DNA from: Dipetalonema caudispina
Taxonomy: Eukaryota; Nematoda; Chromadorea; Rhabditida; Onchocercidae
Direction of reading: 5' to 3'
Assembly (NCBI GenBank): GCA_013365325.1
Contig: JABVXV010000308.1
Span: forward strand, 11,857 to 73,125
Length of the DNA: 61,269 nt
In this document: positions 1 through 13,775 of the stretch, piece after piece
How positions within the stretch are numbered: the stretch's first letter is position 1
Layout of the letters: each line of letters opens with the position of its first letter
Notes under the pieces: model-generated
Databases searched by the model: none
Seen by the model: only the letters and a program-made list of their open reading frames with translations
What the model was told of the DNA's origin: nothing
Translations under genes and position numbers: made by a program

Positions 1-677
1 TATGTCATCTGTAATGGAAAGTTAAATAATCCTTACGAAAATTTAAAGAGTTAAAGTCTTCTGAGGCACACTAAATGCAAAGATTACCGCATTTTCTTCA
101 CTTAATTACTTGAATTGTAAAGTCTTGATTTACTTTACTAATAGCTCTATTGTTAAGCATCCTATCCTTATTGTAAATATGAAAAGTCTCTCTCCTTAAC
201 TGTGGGAAGAAGAATAGCCTATCCACCGTAATGTATACAAAAACTAAAATACTGGATGAAATATGAAGGACAACTTTACTATTAGCAATTGTAATTACAA
301 TTAAAGAAAAAACTACTGATAATAAATTGGAAACCGATAAGAAATACTGCTACTATCTTCCTAAATTTTAGCAACCGAAGCCCCACTCGCATACTTCACT
401 TATTAAAAAGATATTTCGATTAAAATTAATGATTTCGAGCTCTTCTACTGGTTAGAAATCAATACACTGCAACCATTTTACGATCGTTGTAACTAACGTA
501 CTATGATATGTACTTAATGGTTAACACGTATGAACCTCTTTGAATAGGGCGAATGCATACGAGATACAGAAATATTTCCAGATTTGTGATTGGAACTGCA
601 CTAACATTTTTGACGTAATTCGTAAACAACACCGCTGAGATCAGGATAAAAACTGAAAGCTAAGAATATTAACAAAC
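1..677 (-). other. Intron of apb-1 (partial)
   Basis: This lies downstream of the GCAG|GTTTGT donor that closes the last visible beta-adaptin exon. I translated it by eye on the minus strand and found no match to the missing end of the ear domain and no stop-terminated exon in phase. I read it as intron continuing past the window edge. Confidence 0.55.
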
Positions 678-3600
678 CTGCGCTAAGACCTTTGACATTA
701 TTGATGGCAAACTGCACTTCATTTTGTTCCGGTATTTCTTTCCACATTTGTAGGAAATCTCGTTTATCCATCTGACCACTTTCATCAAAATACATATTTA
801 ACGGTACGATCGTGGCAAAGTAGAACACGCCAACATCATTTTTTACAGCCACCTGAAATAAAAAAAAAAATACAGCAGAGCGGAGATTGATCAGGCTATT
901 GGGATTCCTCGAACAGTGTAATGCATTGGCAAAGATAACGCAAGACACGCAGGGTTTAGCATTAACCTGTCGAATATCCCTTTTTGTGCTGTTACTCAAC
1001 ATTTACTCTAATCCTTCCAATAGTGGTTTTGCTTATGAGCCGAAAATTAAAAAAAATTTATGTTACGAAAAATCAAGTTCGATTAACACTTGCTTAAGCC
1101 TATATTGGATGTGAAAGTAAATGCAAAAGAAGTTTGAATAACTTCCTCGAAATAAGACTAAACAGACATGCAAGCGTCTATAAAAACATCCACAATGATT
1201 AATATTAACATTAGAAAAGCAGGTAATTGAGCTGCTTTTCTAGAGTTAATATCAATAATTGTGTTAGTACTAATAATTTCGTATCTCGGGAAATGATTAC
1301 AAACTTTTTTGTCAAAGAAGGTCGCAATAAAACTAGCACCACCGCTTCAGCTCATGTTTTCACCTTAAAGTAACTCTAGACCCTGATCCTGAATCTCTTC
1401 ATGTGATAGCCTTAGTAATGGAGATATCTACTTTTATAAAGGAGTGACAGAAAATATATCAAATGATGAACCTGTAAATTAGTCAGAGGTTCCATTTTTT
1501 GCACTGGACCATTCGTAAGGCATGGAAGTGATGTTTGTGCTGATTGATTGGGGTAAAGTGGTGAATTTATTTGAAGCGGTTCGGCTGGAATTAAACCAAA
1601 CCTAAAATACATGAAAATTTTTGCCTTGCTTTAAAAAGTACCTAGAAAATTAGTTATTTTCTTAGTCTGCTTTTGTTTTCTGAATAATTTTCTAGCCCAA
1701 AACTGAGCAAGCAGTCTGAAAACATCTACGATCAAATTATAAACAATGTAGAATAGTTCCCAGCACATTTATCTCTCAGACTCTTAAAAGATAAGCAGAT
1801 TCAAGACTGTTCGATTTTTGATAATTTGCAATAAAAATGATTCAGTAGATAAAATCTAAGGAAGGTGAGTAAATTTTAATTACTACTGAAAAAAGTGATA
1901 ACCACTAGCAACTTATAGCTTTTGCACAAATCAGTCAGCTTTATCAAAATGCTTTTGGAATGACTGACTGCCACTTACGAATTTTTGTTAAACTGAATAG
2001 CAAATCCAGTGAAAGGCTGCATTGCCCGATTTGTAAAAATCATGTCCATATAAATTCGCCCACCACGACGAACGAAAGTTCCTTCAATCTGTGTGCCCTT
2101 ACCCTTATTAGCCTCCAACCATATCTGAAGTTTCAAAATGAACAATTTCAGAAACCTTAATAAATAACCGAGATATGGCTAAGCACAGAAGATAGTAATT
2201 TATGAAAATAAAAATAAAGAAATTTATGCACAGAAATCAACAGCAGTTTTGAACTCATACGATCCAACCATATCCTAGAATGTTTTAAACCATATCCTGC
2301 TGGAATGTTTTCTCCAACCAGTTGCATTTATAGCAGTCTACTAGAAAATTAAAAGTAAGCTCAGCTGGATCTTCTGTCATCAGATATCTAGAAGAACAAA
2401 ATTCGAAAAACTCACAGTTTTTGGAGCCACATATCCTGTTTGACCGGAGAGAATCGGTGCACCCATAACGGGTCCACCAAAAAGGTCATTCAAACTGGTG
2501 AATGGATTGGAAACAGTGGTAGTGATTGGAGCAGATGGTGCTAGACCAACTGATGGAACTGTTGTCTGAAACGGGCTGTGAATATTACTTTTCTCAAAAA
2601 AATGTAGTCAGCCAGTTAAAACCAGGCTTGAAACTGAAAACTTTTAATGCGCGACTTTTTTCAGTTTTAAACAAATCAATTTCTGGATTGAGTGACTAAA
2701 AACATTTAATCTTGTCCAACCAACAGATGGAACAACAAAAACAAACTTGTGCAAAAGAAAATGAAGGTGCAGGAGCAACAGGTGCTGGTGGGGGAGCACC
2801 GAAAATTCCTCCAGTATTAGCTTGAGGAAGTGGTACTTGAACTGGTATTGTAGGTGAACTTGTACCGCCGACATCACCTAGCAATCCATCAGATCCGAGA
2901 CCCAATAAGTCGTCGAGACCGGAAGACATCGGTGCTGGCTGGTAAGAGTCCATACCTATATTTCAAGTTGAAACAGAAAAATGACTGCAACTGAAAAACA
3001 TTCTGAAATGTAGAACGGTATTTTTAAAATCTCATTTCGAAAAATCTAAATCAAGCCTAAACTAGGCTATGTACTTCTCTACACTATGTACAAATATATT
3101 GTATTACCATGGGTAGTGACGCCAGTAGTTGGTACTGACAAGTCAAGCGATAAAAGATTAGCGATTAATGTATCTTGAGATGGTATTACTGTTGGCGCTT
3201 GTGCCGCATCTGTTGTACCACTTGATCGATTCGTCGAATCCCCAGCTTCTGCCACAGCCTGTGTTGCTCTGAAATATTCCTCTAACAATGAACAGGAACA
3301 CTCAAATTTCGATTTTAGACACTGACAAACCCAATGACTAAAAGAGATTATGAGCTTAGATAATTCATTAACGGACTCTAGGAAAATTTTCCTTCTTAAT
3401 TTGATGCGACAAAAGGTATTTTCAAAAAGATGAGGAGCAAAAGATATATTCGGCAGTACTATGACAGTACTATGCGCACCAACATTAACATTAAATGAAA
3501 GTTAATTGAGATGATATAGAATTGGGTCCTTAAACCAAAAATCTTTCGAAAGCATGAATTTATCTTCAAAAAATCAAAACTGTGACGAATCCTGCTCATC

Positions 3601-6600
3601 TTCCCAAAAATTAATAAAATAAACTCACTTTCTTTCGAATAACTATCATATAAACAAATACACGAAATAAAATTTCGTTTTGGATCAATTTCAGCTTAAA
3701 CGGATTATCATATCGTGTATGTGATCAGCAACCCTCACGTATCTTTTGCTACATCAACTTTCAGCTAAGAAAAACAAAAAGTAAAAATAATAAGGAGGTG
3801 GATGAAACAGAATGCTTTGCAAATTAGAATCGTCTCTTTTAGAGCAGAAGAATTACACACACTGAAATGGAAAGAAAACGTGCATCGTCAGAAGACGAGC
3901 TACACTGAATGACCGGATAATCCCGGTAATACAACTTAAGCAATGAAATACAATTCCAATTCACTAAAGCTAATCGTGCTCCAGCTTAAAAGAGATCATG
4001 TACTTCTTTCAACTTCAACTAGTCAATTAATCATTAAGTATTTTTCATAGGAATTCAGAAAATGATGCCTTGCACCATATAAAATGAATGCAGAGATGGA
4101 AAGAAAAGAACAAAAAACGGCTCTTTTTGTTAAGTTATGCATAGAATTTAATGCTAACCCCGTAGCAACATTTGCGGTCCTCAAAGGATGCTTCGTGATA
4201 TCAACAAAAGATGAGGGTGGTTTGTGGTAAACAGATGCTAGCGAACCAATGTGACAAACAAGTTGATCCAACAATGATGGCTCCAGCAAATCCGTTTCCT
4301 CCGAAATAAGCGGTTTTTCAGCTAACACGACCTAAGCGAATTTGAAATCAATTAAAGAGTGAGAAAGAAAAACCATTCATTATTGGTCCACCTTCATCTT
4401 AGAGTCGATGTTTTATCCGCGTTACTCGTCCATCTCAATCTTTCGAAAAGTCAATGAGAAATAATGTCATTTAACAGCACTCCTCAAACTACGCTTCCAA
4501 CGACAACCCTGCTAAGGAAACTATCGTTGTTTATGAAATTCAAAAGAGAGGAATTTCACAAAAAAAATCTGTAAACCTCTTTCACATGTTATCATTTCGA
4601 ATATACTGCTGATTTATTAACATACGCTAGTAAATGAAGATATATCTTTTTGAACTTTGCACACTGAAAAACTACTTATTAATTCTTTAAATGGGTTCAG
4701 ATTTTTTAATGGTTGACCACTCTCTCGAATCCACAGCTAGAATTAAATTAAATACCTCTTTTGCAGCAGCTGGGTCAGCACTTAATAAACGCCAGTAAAT
4801 ATATCCACGATCACGCAAATCTGGATTATCACTATCTTGAGTTGTTAAAGACAACACTCGTTGAACAAGCTGCTGCGTTTCACTCGGCCGTTTCAAAAAC
4901 AGTTTAACTACTGCCGTAAGCAACTGCAGCTGGACCTGGAAAAATAAAAAAAAATCCAACTTTCTAGAAAAATATAAAAATACGCGAGTTTCAATGCATA
5001 CAAACACGAATTTATATTAAAACTCCAGCTAATGTACAAAAAATTTGTATCAACTCATACTTTATGGCCGGAAACTTGGAGAAATTAATACAAATTAAGG
5101 TAACAATTTTAGTTCACAATCAAAGTGCGGAAACTCTGCAGCAAACTCAGGCAAGAAGTTTTCCCGTCCCGAATTTTATACGCATAATATGGCAAAGCAA
5201 GACAAGGGAACCTGGAAATTTGAAACCGTCACTCTCACCTGCGTATTTTCATCATGGAAACCTTCAACAAAAGATTCCAACAATTCATCCGCATTATCGA
5301 TACGCTCTGCATATTCCCCAATGATCCAAATCATTGATGCACGAGCTTCTGGTTCATCCAGTGTATCCAGATTTTCACAGAGCGTAGAAATTATACTTTC
5401 ATATTTGTTCGGATATTTACGGAAGATATCCTGAAATTTTTAAATTATTATAGAACCACGATAAAATTTTGTCGTAAAAAAATACAAGCAGGTAACATGA
5501 TCCATAAAACAAGCAAAAAAATTGCATTACTGTGAATTCGAATATCAGATCAGGCTATCCAATAAACTTTATATAGTATATTTACAAATGCCGTCATTTT
5601 TGGACATCAAATACGGATCAGACCTGTCACTTCAAAAGGGAAATCATGATTTCCAGTCATGAAACTTTTTCTTTTCCTCATCATTAGTAGAATCAACAGA
5701 GAATGGTAATTAATATTTAAAATTACTTTATTTCTCAAAGACGTACTTCATGTCAAAAACTAATTTCAAGTACATATCCTTAAAGAGATAGACGAAATAA
5801 TATATTTTTTGTTAATCCCTCAATAAGTAGAAGAAAAAATCAACAATGAACCTTAATAACAACAACGGCCTCCTGAACGACATAATTCACTTTAGTCTGG
5901 ATTAAATCCAACAACGTACTAACACATTTTTCGGCACTTTGCTCCACTTTAATCGCGCAACGACCAATTGCACGAACTGCCTTCCTTACAAAATCAACAT
6001 CCACTTCTGTTGCATACCTATGAAAATTACGCAATTTTTAGTATGACTTGGATTGCTTTTGATAACAAAGCTTCCAGAAAAGATAAAGAGGTTTATCAAG
6101 AATCAATGACAAAACATGGTAGACTCAGTATTCATGCTAGAGTGCTACAATTATCTATTGAAGGAGAATTACTTTTAATTCCCTTACTTTATCTAATACT
6201 GTTTACTATGCCTTATCCGCCATCTTAAACACAAATAGTTTACTCTGATTCGCCTGAAGGTAAGAAGAATCATTATGTAACCACAATGCAATGAAATGTC
6301 AAATTTACCTTTACATTTCAAACCGTTCTTACTCAAATAAAATTCGCAAAACTTACAGAGATATCATAGTAGCAGCATATCCTGAAACCTAAGTAATCTA
6401 TCCCTTATACAGTTTTCCAGCTACTACGAGATACCTGAGAGATACCATAATCTTCTTGAATAGTAAATGAAGCAAAACATAATTTTTGTCTCAAATATGG
6501 TTAAAGCTACACCTATGCTTTTGTATAAAACTATTCATTGACTGTTGCTATATTGTAAATTTCATATCAGATTAAGCAATGGTAATAAAGCTTACTCTTT

Positions 6601-9600
6601 CAGCTCGCTTAGTACTTGATTGATATTATTTTGCTGTGCAAGACGAATCATTATGTCAAGCTTCTCCATTTTCACGTAGATTGGGTCATTGTATTTCACA
6701 AAGAACACCTTCATTTCTTGTTTCAAAATTTCCGGTCTACAAAAGAGAATAGAACTCGATTAAAGTTGAAATCCATTAGCCTTGGCTTCAACACTTCATT
6801 TCGACTAAAACAGAAGACTCAATTCACGAAAAATCCAAAATTCGTTCAACTTCACATCTTTATTAACATAAAAGCAATTATGATATCTAAAATTTGTCGC
6901 TAAGATTTACTTATGAGCCTCCTATAGACGAACCTTTTCTGCACTATCAAATTGATATTCCGCAGTGCTACATACTGGATTTCGGGTTCAGCAGAGAGTA
7001 ATGTAACCATTGGTGGTGCAAGCTTCTTCGTTAGCTGCCCAATGAATTCCGAACTTTCCGGTAGCATTTCCACTAATTTCATGAGAACTTTCACAGTCGA
7101 CAAAACAACGGCGGCATTTGCGTGGGCCAGTCGAGGACTAATACGCTCACAGATGCTGCAAAATGTAAGATATCATCATAAGTAATCTTACTTGACAAAT
7201 TTTTTGATTGCTACTGAGTTATTTAACTCGGTAAAATAACTCGACAAAATTTTGTCCGTGTAATTCACAATCAAAGCAGTTCCGTAATAAGATGATTCCT
7301 GAGAATAATGTAACAAGTGTTATACCAAAAGTATGTACAGAACAGAACTTGTCTCTAAATATGAGATACAGACAGCTTTATAAATGCATTACTGACGGAA
7401 AGTAAAATCTATTAAGCATGAGAACTCAAACAACGAAGAGACAAAAGGTTAGCTGGTATCCACAAAAATGAAACAGACATTCAATCAGTCCTCAAAATGA
7501 TGATAAATGAAATTGGCTACGAAAGAAAATCTACCTGAGGAAGGAACTTCATGGTTGTCTTATTCATTATCATCGCTCCGATTCTGCCGAGAACTCAAGC
7601 GATTTTTAGCGATACAACATGTCAAGTGACATGCTTTCAGATAATTTTATTCTCACTAGGTTCACAAACATCAAACGTTGATGGTTTTAAGACTAAATGG
7701 AAGTTGCGTAATGAAGTTGACACTTGCCTCCAGTTAGTAGACCAAAAATCAACCTTTTTATGCCAGTAACTTTAGAAAAAAAAAATGCAATCAGAACAAA
7801 CTTCTGTGCTTCCCGTTCATCTTTTGGTTGATATGACGAAAGAGCATCCAGAATAAATACTTGTCCCCACTCAGTACATTCATTTAAAGCCGTCAGCAAC
7901 TTATTAATGGTTTGTGAGTTGATCTCAATAAGGACGTGTGACTCATTGATTTCTGCTAAAGCTGCCACTGCATTTGCTACTACCTGAAACAAACCTTAGG
8001 AAAAATAAATATTTTGAATTCAGTCAAATTATCATTTGGAACATATAGGAAAAAAAGTGCGAGACAAGGCTAATGGAAACATAGCTTGGTAATTCATAAT
8101 TTCATTACTAAACAATTCCTCATTCTTCTGATCTGAATCCAGTGCTTGCCCAACTTCAAAGCATTCGCCAGAGGTGCATTCTGTGGAGATTGGAACTCAG
8201 TGGCAGTAGAAATCTCTAATCCTCTGTTTTTTAATCCATAGAATGGGGGAAGAAACAAAATAACAGCTACAATCCAAATTAACATATCCCAATATCAAGT
8301 TTATGTAATCGCTTTGACCACTTTCCATTTTTTCAAATCGCACAAACTTCGACTAACGTGTTATTACATATACAAAAGCTTGGATCAGTACAAGCAAATA
8401 TTAAAAACACTCTTACTTTTGCGAAAGTAAATTGAAGCGTTATAAATATTTCTAGGATGCTAGTTAACAAAAAAAAAAAAAAAAAAAACAGCCAACCATA
8501 GGATTGGAATCACTCAGCAAATCATTAAGTAAATCGACGAATCCTTGATCCTCCACAAGTGAAGCGTTGATATCATGCAATTTTGCTACGCACACTGCTG
8601 CAGTCTTACGAACATATGGATCTTCGTCCTTCATACATTTACGCAATGGTTCACACAAATATTCTGTTATCTGAATTTTAAAATCAAAATTTTGAATTAG
8701 AGTCAAAATATAATTCAATCAGATACCCTTTCTAGCCTGAAAACTGGATATTTACTTCAAATAGCCATTTTCTGTTTCGCCAGCTTAACAATTTTATGAA
8801 AATCCGGAAATTCTCGACTCATTATATTCTGTTAGAAAAAACTTACTTTGTCAACCCGTATGCAACCCATTGTTCGTACAGCTAATGCTCGGATAAGCGG
8901 ATTTGGATCCTCACAATCCTTAAAAATTTTTCCTTCTATATTTTTTGATAAAAAAATTTACTTTAACAATGTAGAAAACGAATCAAATTATTTCACTTAA
9001 TTCTAAATTACTTGTCAATATTCAAATATATAAAAATAACTGAGAATTGACGGAGTTTCTCATGTTTAATGCAGTCTAAATATTTGAATCCGAAAATATA
9101 CCATACATCAATCTCTTGATGTGATCTAACCATCGAAGCAGACTCAAAACATAATAGGTTGCTTCTAAGAGATTCGTCTTTGACATAGCTATACTATCAC
9201 TGGGAAATGAACAACACTCGTCCAGATAATCTTGCTTTTTAAAGACCTTGTAGGAAAAAGAAAGAAACTAACTTTCACGAACGTATTAACCGCCATAATT
9301 GCAAGATCTGGTTGACTTTTGGCATAATTCATCAAATAGAGATAAACTAGCTTCTTCAATTCAACATTGTCTGTTTGCATACAGTTCACCACATCCGGAA
9401 ACAATGCGCTGAAAAAAATCAAATTTAGAAATATTACCTAAATTTTGCAAATATTTACTATTCCGCATGGAAATTTTGCTTCTAAATGTGACACGGACTG
9501 CATGAAATGATTTGGCAAATAATATCCTAAGCCTCAACGTACAGTCTAAAGAATTTTTGCATTAAATAACCGAATATCTCGATCATTAACATTTATGACT

Positions 9601-10117
9601 ATGGAAGTTTTGATAAACTGATTATCTGAATAAAGAAATTGTTAAATTTAGCAAAGAGTACCTGACATCTTTGCCGACAGTCATGCTTGCAATAACTTTC
9701 TTTACTGCTTCCCTCTTCTTTTCCTTCTTATCCGAATTCAATTCATTTTTCAGTTCAAATATTTCACCTGCAAATGAAGAATTCTCAACAGTTTATAATC
9801 ACATTCTTCTTCTTTGTGAATGAATAAAATCCTGTTTCAAGGAACTCAATTTAGTTCAGAATTTAATTTTGTTTTAAAATAATTCCAAAACCAGTTTAAG
9901 ATGTCATAATGAAGCAAACGTACAGCAACCTTAAAGCTTCAAATCAATTTTTTCCCTATCATTTTGCTAGTACTCAAATAGTTTAAGCAAGTCTAACATC
10001 GTCATTACTGTGTCCTATATGGTTCACAATTTCGCCCTAAAATGATAAATTTTTCTACATTAAACAAAACGAAAACTAACCTTTCTTGGTGGTAGTAAAA
10101 TATTTTGAATCGGTCAT
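678..10117 (-). CDS. apb-1: AP-1/AP-2 clathrin adaptor beta subunit (beta-adaptin), C-terminal end off-window
   Basis: Large beta chain of the AP-1 and AP-2 adaptor complexes, linking clathrin to cargo membranes at the trans-Golgi and plasma membrane. Exons (5' to 3' on the minus strand): 10117-10081, 9767-9662, 9408-9273, 8918-8847, 8670-8497, 7983-7802, 7155-6934, 6736-6596, 6017-5852, 5430-5239, 4935-4756, 4331-4159, 3268-3108, 2955-2747, 2565-2416, 2124-1979, 1601-1472, 852-678. They give about 917 codons in one open phase. Residues 1-590 are the helical-repeat trunk and match the family almost colinearly (for example [16 protein letters not shown] and [17 protein letters not shown]). The hinge follows, with a clathrin-box-like LLSLD near residue 632 and Gly/Pro-rich sequence. 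The ear starts near residue 767 (GYVAPKT, then FAIQFNKNS, then [11 protein letters not shown]). About 70 ear residues expected after the last exon are not found in bases 1-677, so the final exon or exons lie beyond the left edge. Nematodes are known to use one beta chain for both complexes, so AP-1 and AP-2 are not separated here. Confidence 0.95.
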
Positions 10118-10128
10118 TACGGAATTAC

Positions 10129-10140
10129 CTGCAAAAAGCT
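10129..10140 (-). promoter_or_regulatory. Probable spliced-leader acceptor of apb-1
   Basis: On the minus strand two T-rich AG acceptors (ending at 10139 and 10129) lie 22 and 11 nt before the apb-1 ATG at 10117. With no upstream coding exon this fits trans-splicing of a spliced leader. A short 5'-UTR intron is the alternative. Confidence 0.45.
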
Positions 10141-11847
10141 GCAAAACAGCAACTATAGGAATGCAGTTTCATTATACAATCGCATAAAAAAAAAATGAGG
10201 AACGCAACTATTTTCATTGATAATGGTAACTGATTATCAAAGACGATTAGCTTGTGATATCGTAAAATAGATACGAGAATGTGAACAGTTCCAATCAAAA
10301 TGAAGCATTTTAATTTACTATATTGTTAACAAACAGTATTTTATACACATTTCACATACAACCGAGTGCTATATGGAATGATGGATGTCTTTTCGATTAA
10401 TTTTTAATCTCTTTTCCGCCACACCATTCAACGTTATCTTATTTACCAACAGACAATCTTACTCCAAATGATGAATTCAAAAAAAAAAAAAAAAAAAAAA
10501 CAAAAAAAAACTCGAGACTATACTGATGTTACCATCAACCTCAACGTTTAAGTAACAATTATCAGGTGAAGATTCAATTCAGCCGAAATCTTACTCAAAT
10601 AAATCCAAATTAATTATTTGAAAAAGATGGATCTGTGGTATCGAGATGGAAACTTCATCACTTTTATATAACCAACATCTCCTCACTAGTAATAGAGTAA
10701 TAGATGTAATGAATTTAATTTTCTATTTCGATCCAAATTCCTACATTTGAGAAAGACAATTTTCTGGAAAACAACAAATATACTGTGATGAAACGACAGT
10801 CAACTGGTTTTTTTAACGGAAAGGTCAACAGAACTGATGTCATCCTGAATGGACAGACAGAATAGAATCAGTTCGTACTAAAATAGAAACTGTGGAATGC
10901 ACGTGAAAATTTCTGGTTTTTACATAAACATTTGGAATGGGCATTTGTTACATCTCACATCATTTCTAATTGTTTTAAATATTCAGAAGTTTCAAAAAAA
11001 GTTTGAAAGAAAACTGCTATTGTTTAATGACTTATATACATTTTGTAAATAATTTCACAGAAAAAAATATAGATGTACTTCTAATGATAGTGATAAGACT
11101 AAAGCCATGTGCCTATAACCAAGTATCATATATCTTTAAGAAAAATGTTTCTGTAAGATATCACTTAGACCATCTACGATCTTCAATAAACCATCAATAT
11201 TCTATTTCAAATTTTAGCAATATACAAATTGAGGATACAGTTCGTACTTTAATCTTGTTTTTCAAATAATTTTAGGTAATGTAGATACATTATACCCGAA
11301 AAAGCTACTTTGACCGAAATAATCTGGTCATTTATGCAGTAAATCATATCCGCCGAACAAAAAGTTTATTCTACGGCAAAATTTCGTACGCCACGCAAGG
11401 ACAATTGTTTTGAACAAATACCTGCAAAAGTTGACGAAAAAAACCAAAGAAAAAAAGAATGACCAGAGGATAGTTTAAATGAAATGGAAGCAAATATGAC
11501 CATGACAAAGAAAAGCACACTGCTAATTAACATTGATAGATGTAACAAAATCGTGATATATCATTTCAAAAATGTTATTGATACATGAGCACCAGGAAGA
11601 GAGATCAAAATAAGTCCCTGAATCGTAATGTACTCTAATAGGAACTGAAAAATCGAAATAAACTCGACCCGCTAATATGACACATATCATCGCTTAATCA
11701 AAGTGTGAAAAATTCACACATTCATAGATTGAACTCTACGAAACTTAAAAAATCTCTCATTCAATCATTACATAAACTTTGTTCAAATTATTGAAGTAAC
11801 AACACCTACAACAAGTTATACTACAACAATTCACCACGAAAGGTATT

Positions 11848-11875
11848 ATTTTTTTTTTTCTCTCTCTCTCTCTCT
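11848..11875. repeat. T-tract plus (CT)n microsatellite
   Basis: A run of about twelve T followed by eight CT units. Simple repeat with no gene attached. Confidence 0.9.
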
Positions 11876-13322
11876 GGAGTGGTACAATTCGCAATATTTA
11901 TTTCTTACACAATAACTACTAAAACAACTACTAACTACACGAATTCAAGAAGCATTTAGGATTAGGAATTCTCAAATTCCCTTTATAAACATAGTTCAAA
12001 GACATAAGGAAGATTAACCAAATATTACATTGAAATGCAAAAGAAAGGATATAAATGAAACAAACAAGCTTTAAAATTTTAGCATATCCATCACTCCCTT
12101 GTTTATTACAATCAAATTGATAATTACCCGATAAAAAAGAATAAAAAATTTTTAGATTGATTGGGAAGCAATTTTAGTTCACTGAAAATTTCGACATTTT
12201 ATAGGGATAAATGAAACGATAATTTATAACGACTTATCAGTGATGAAATATTCCTCACCTGAAAAGAATCATGGACATCCTTAGTTATCTCATTTCTCTC
12301 TTAGAACTTTACATTTATCACTCCATTACCATTTATACATAATTATTGTTGAAGAATATACAAATATCAATACAATCCTCTTCATAAAAAGTCAAACTAA
12401 CTCTTCAACAGTCTTTAACTCTTTTATTTACAATGTACCTTCTAACAGTCTATGACTTTCATATGCTAATATGAGACAAAAATTTTTTTTTTCCCAAAAA
12501 GAAATGTACATTAACAAAACATTGCTTGGTTCCTGCATTTGTACAAAAAAGTTTCTCTAGCAACAATTCATTTTGTAAAGTTGTTATGATTTATAGCACT
12601 ACATCTTCATCTTTTGGCGATATCAATGTTTTGCATATTCTTTCCCAGAAACAATAATCGAAAAATCGAATTAAAAAAATCATCTTCGTTTCGAAATATA
12701 ATTCATGAAGTGATGGAATATTACCGTTTCCATTATTACACCATATTCACAAATAATTTGGAAAATGATCCGCAATATTACAGCTTCTTACTGTTAGAAT
12801 TTGGGGAAGGATATGATCAAAATCGGATAACTGAATATTATCCAGAAATATTTACAGTGGGTGAATCAGGATATTATGATTGTCGTACGATCAAATAACA
12901 TCCGAAAAATCTGATCCTTAAACATAATAAAAAATATTGTACATCAAAAAGAAGAATTACAGGACAATCATAAGCAAATAACAAATGACCGGGAAAAGAA
13001 CGCACGCATGAAAATTTGTCCCATCAGAAACTGAAGGAAAAGACGGTAATCAAAAAAAAAAATAAAATTATAACATATAGTAATTGAATTATCATGCTTA
13101 AAAGTCATACTGAAAAGTAACATTATTCAGCACTTCAAATATTAAATTAAGAATTATTGAAATTAAATTACGATCTAGTTTCGTATTCTTTATTAATGAT
13201 AGAAAGATGACTTTTTTCATACTAAACACTAATGTCCACAATGGCCACTGATGGAAACGTCATTGTCAGTTAAATTAATTCAAACTAAAATTCCCAAAAT
13301 CATTATAAGCAGTACGGCATCA

Positions 13323-13348
13323 TTTATTCATCCACTCAATTATTTATT
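13323..13348 (-). terminator. Candidate polyadenylation signals of crh-1
   Basis: Two AATAAA hexamers on the minus strand (TTTATT at 13323 and 13343), about 430-450 nt after the crh-1 stop. They are the first canonical pair downstream. Cleavage position is not visible. Confidence 0.35.
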
Positions 13349-13775
13349 TTCCCCCGTACCTGCCTGCTTTGAATGAGAACCATGCTGGAAATTCAATAAT
13401 GTCACACAGTTTCTTTTAAATGAAACATGTTATAGAAAGAATTATTAAAAATATCTTATTCCCATGCACATGAACACCTAGAAGCTGAACTTCAAGAAGT
13501 TACTATCATTTCATTTCTATAGTTCAGGCTCCTTCAGACTGTCAAAAGCATACAAAACATATAAGTTAATTTTCCCATACCATCACTTAGTTTAGAAGTG
13601 TGCTAGAGAAATCGCTAACACTGATGAAAGTTATGATATCTCTCAAACAACTTTTACAACTATATATGAAAATGCCATGCCTATAAACGATGTAAAAAAC
13701 TCCCTGAAGCAAACAAAGACTGGACGCAATTCAAGGAACAGAACTAATAAAACTTTCTCTTTGTGTTTTAAATAC

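Larger units (their letters stand above)
10141..13775. other. Intergenic region between crh-1 and apb-1
   Basis: No coding exon is supported on either strand. The right part (about 13320-13775) is probably the crh-1 3' UTR. It also holds an A-run at 10479-10509 and a T/CT tract at 11848-11875. A 90-codon plus-strand open frame at 12626-12898 is of a length expected by chance in DNA this A+T-rich. The left part should contain the apb-1 promoter. Confidence 0.5.

Noticed and set aside
1..600. Search for the last beta-adaptin exon
   Set aside because: No minus-strand frame shows the expected end of the ear domain, so the exon is taken to lie beyond the window.
1960..2160. 66-codon plus-strand ORF
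   Set aside because: Antisense of the beta-adaptin ear exon 2124-1979.
3105..3125. Match of about 12 nt to the miR-71 core (CATGGGTAGTGA)
   Set aside because: It spans the donor boundary of a beta-adaptin exon, the 5' seed is absent and there is no hairpin. Coincidence.
12614..12898. 90-94 codon plus-strand ORF between crh-1 and apb-1
   Set aside because: No recognisable domain. Several ORFs of this length are expected by chance in DNA with about 8% stop codons per frame position.
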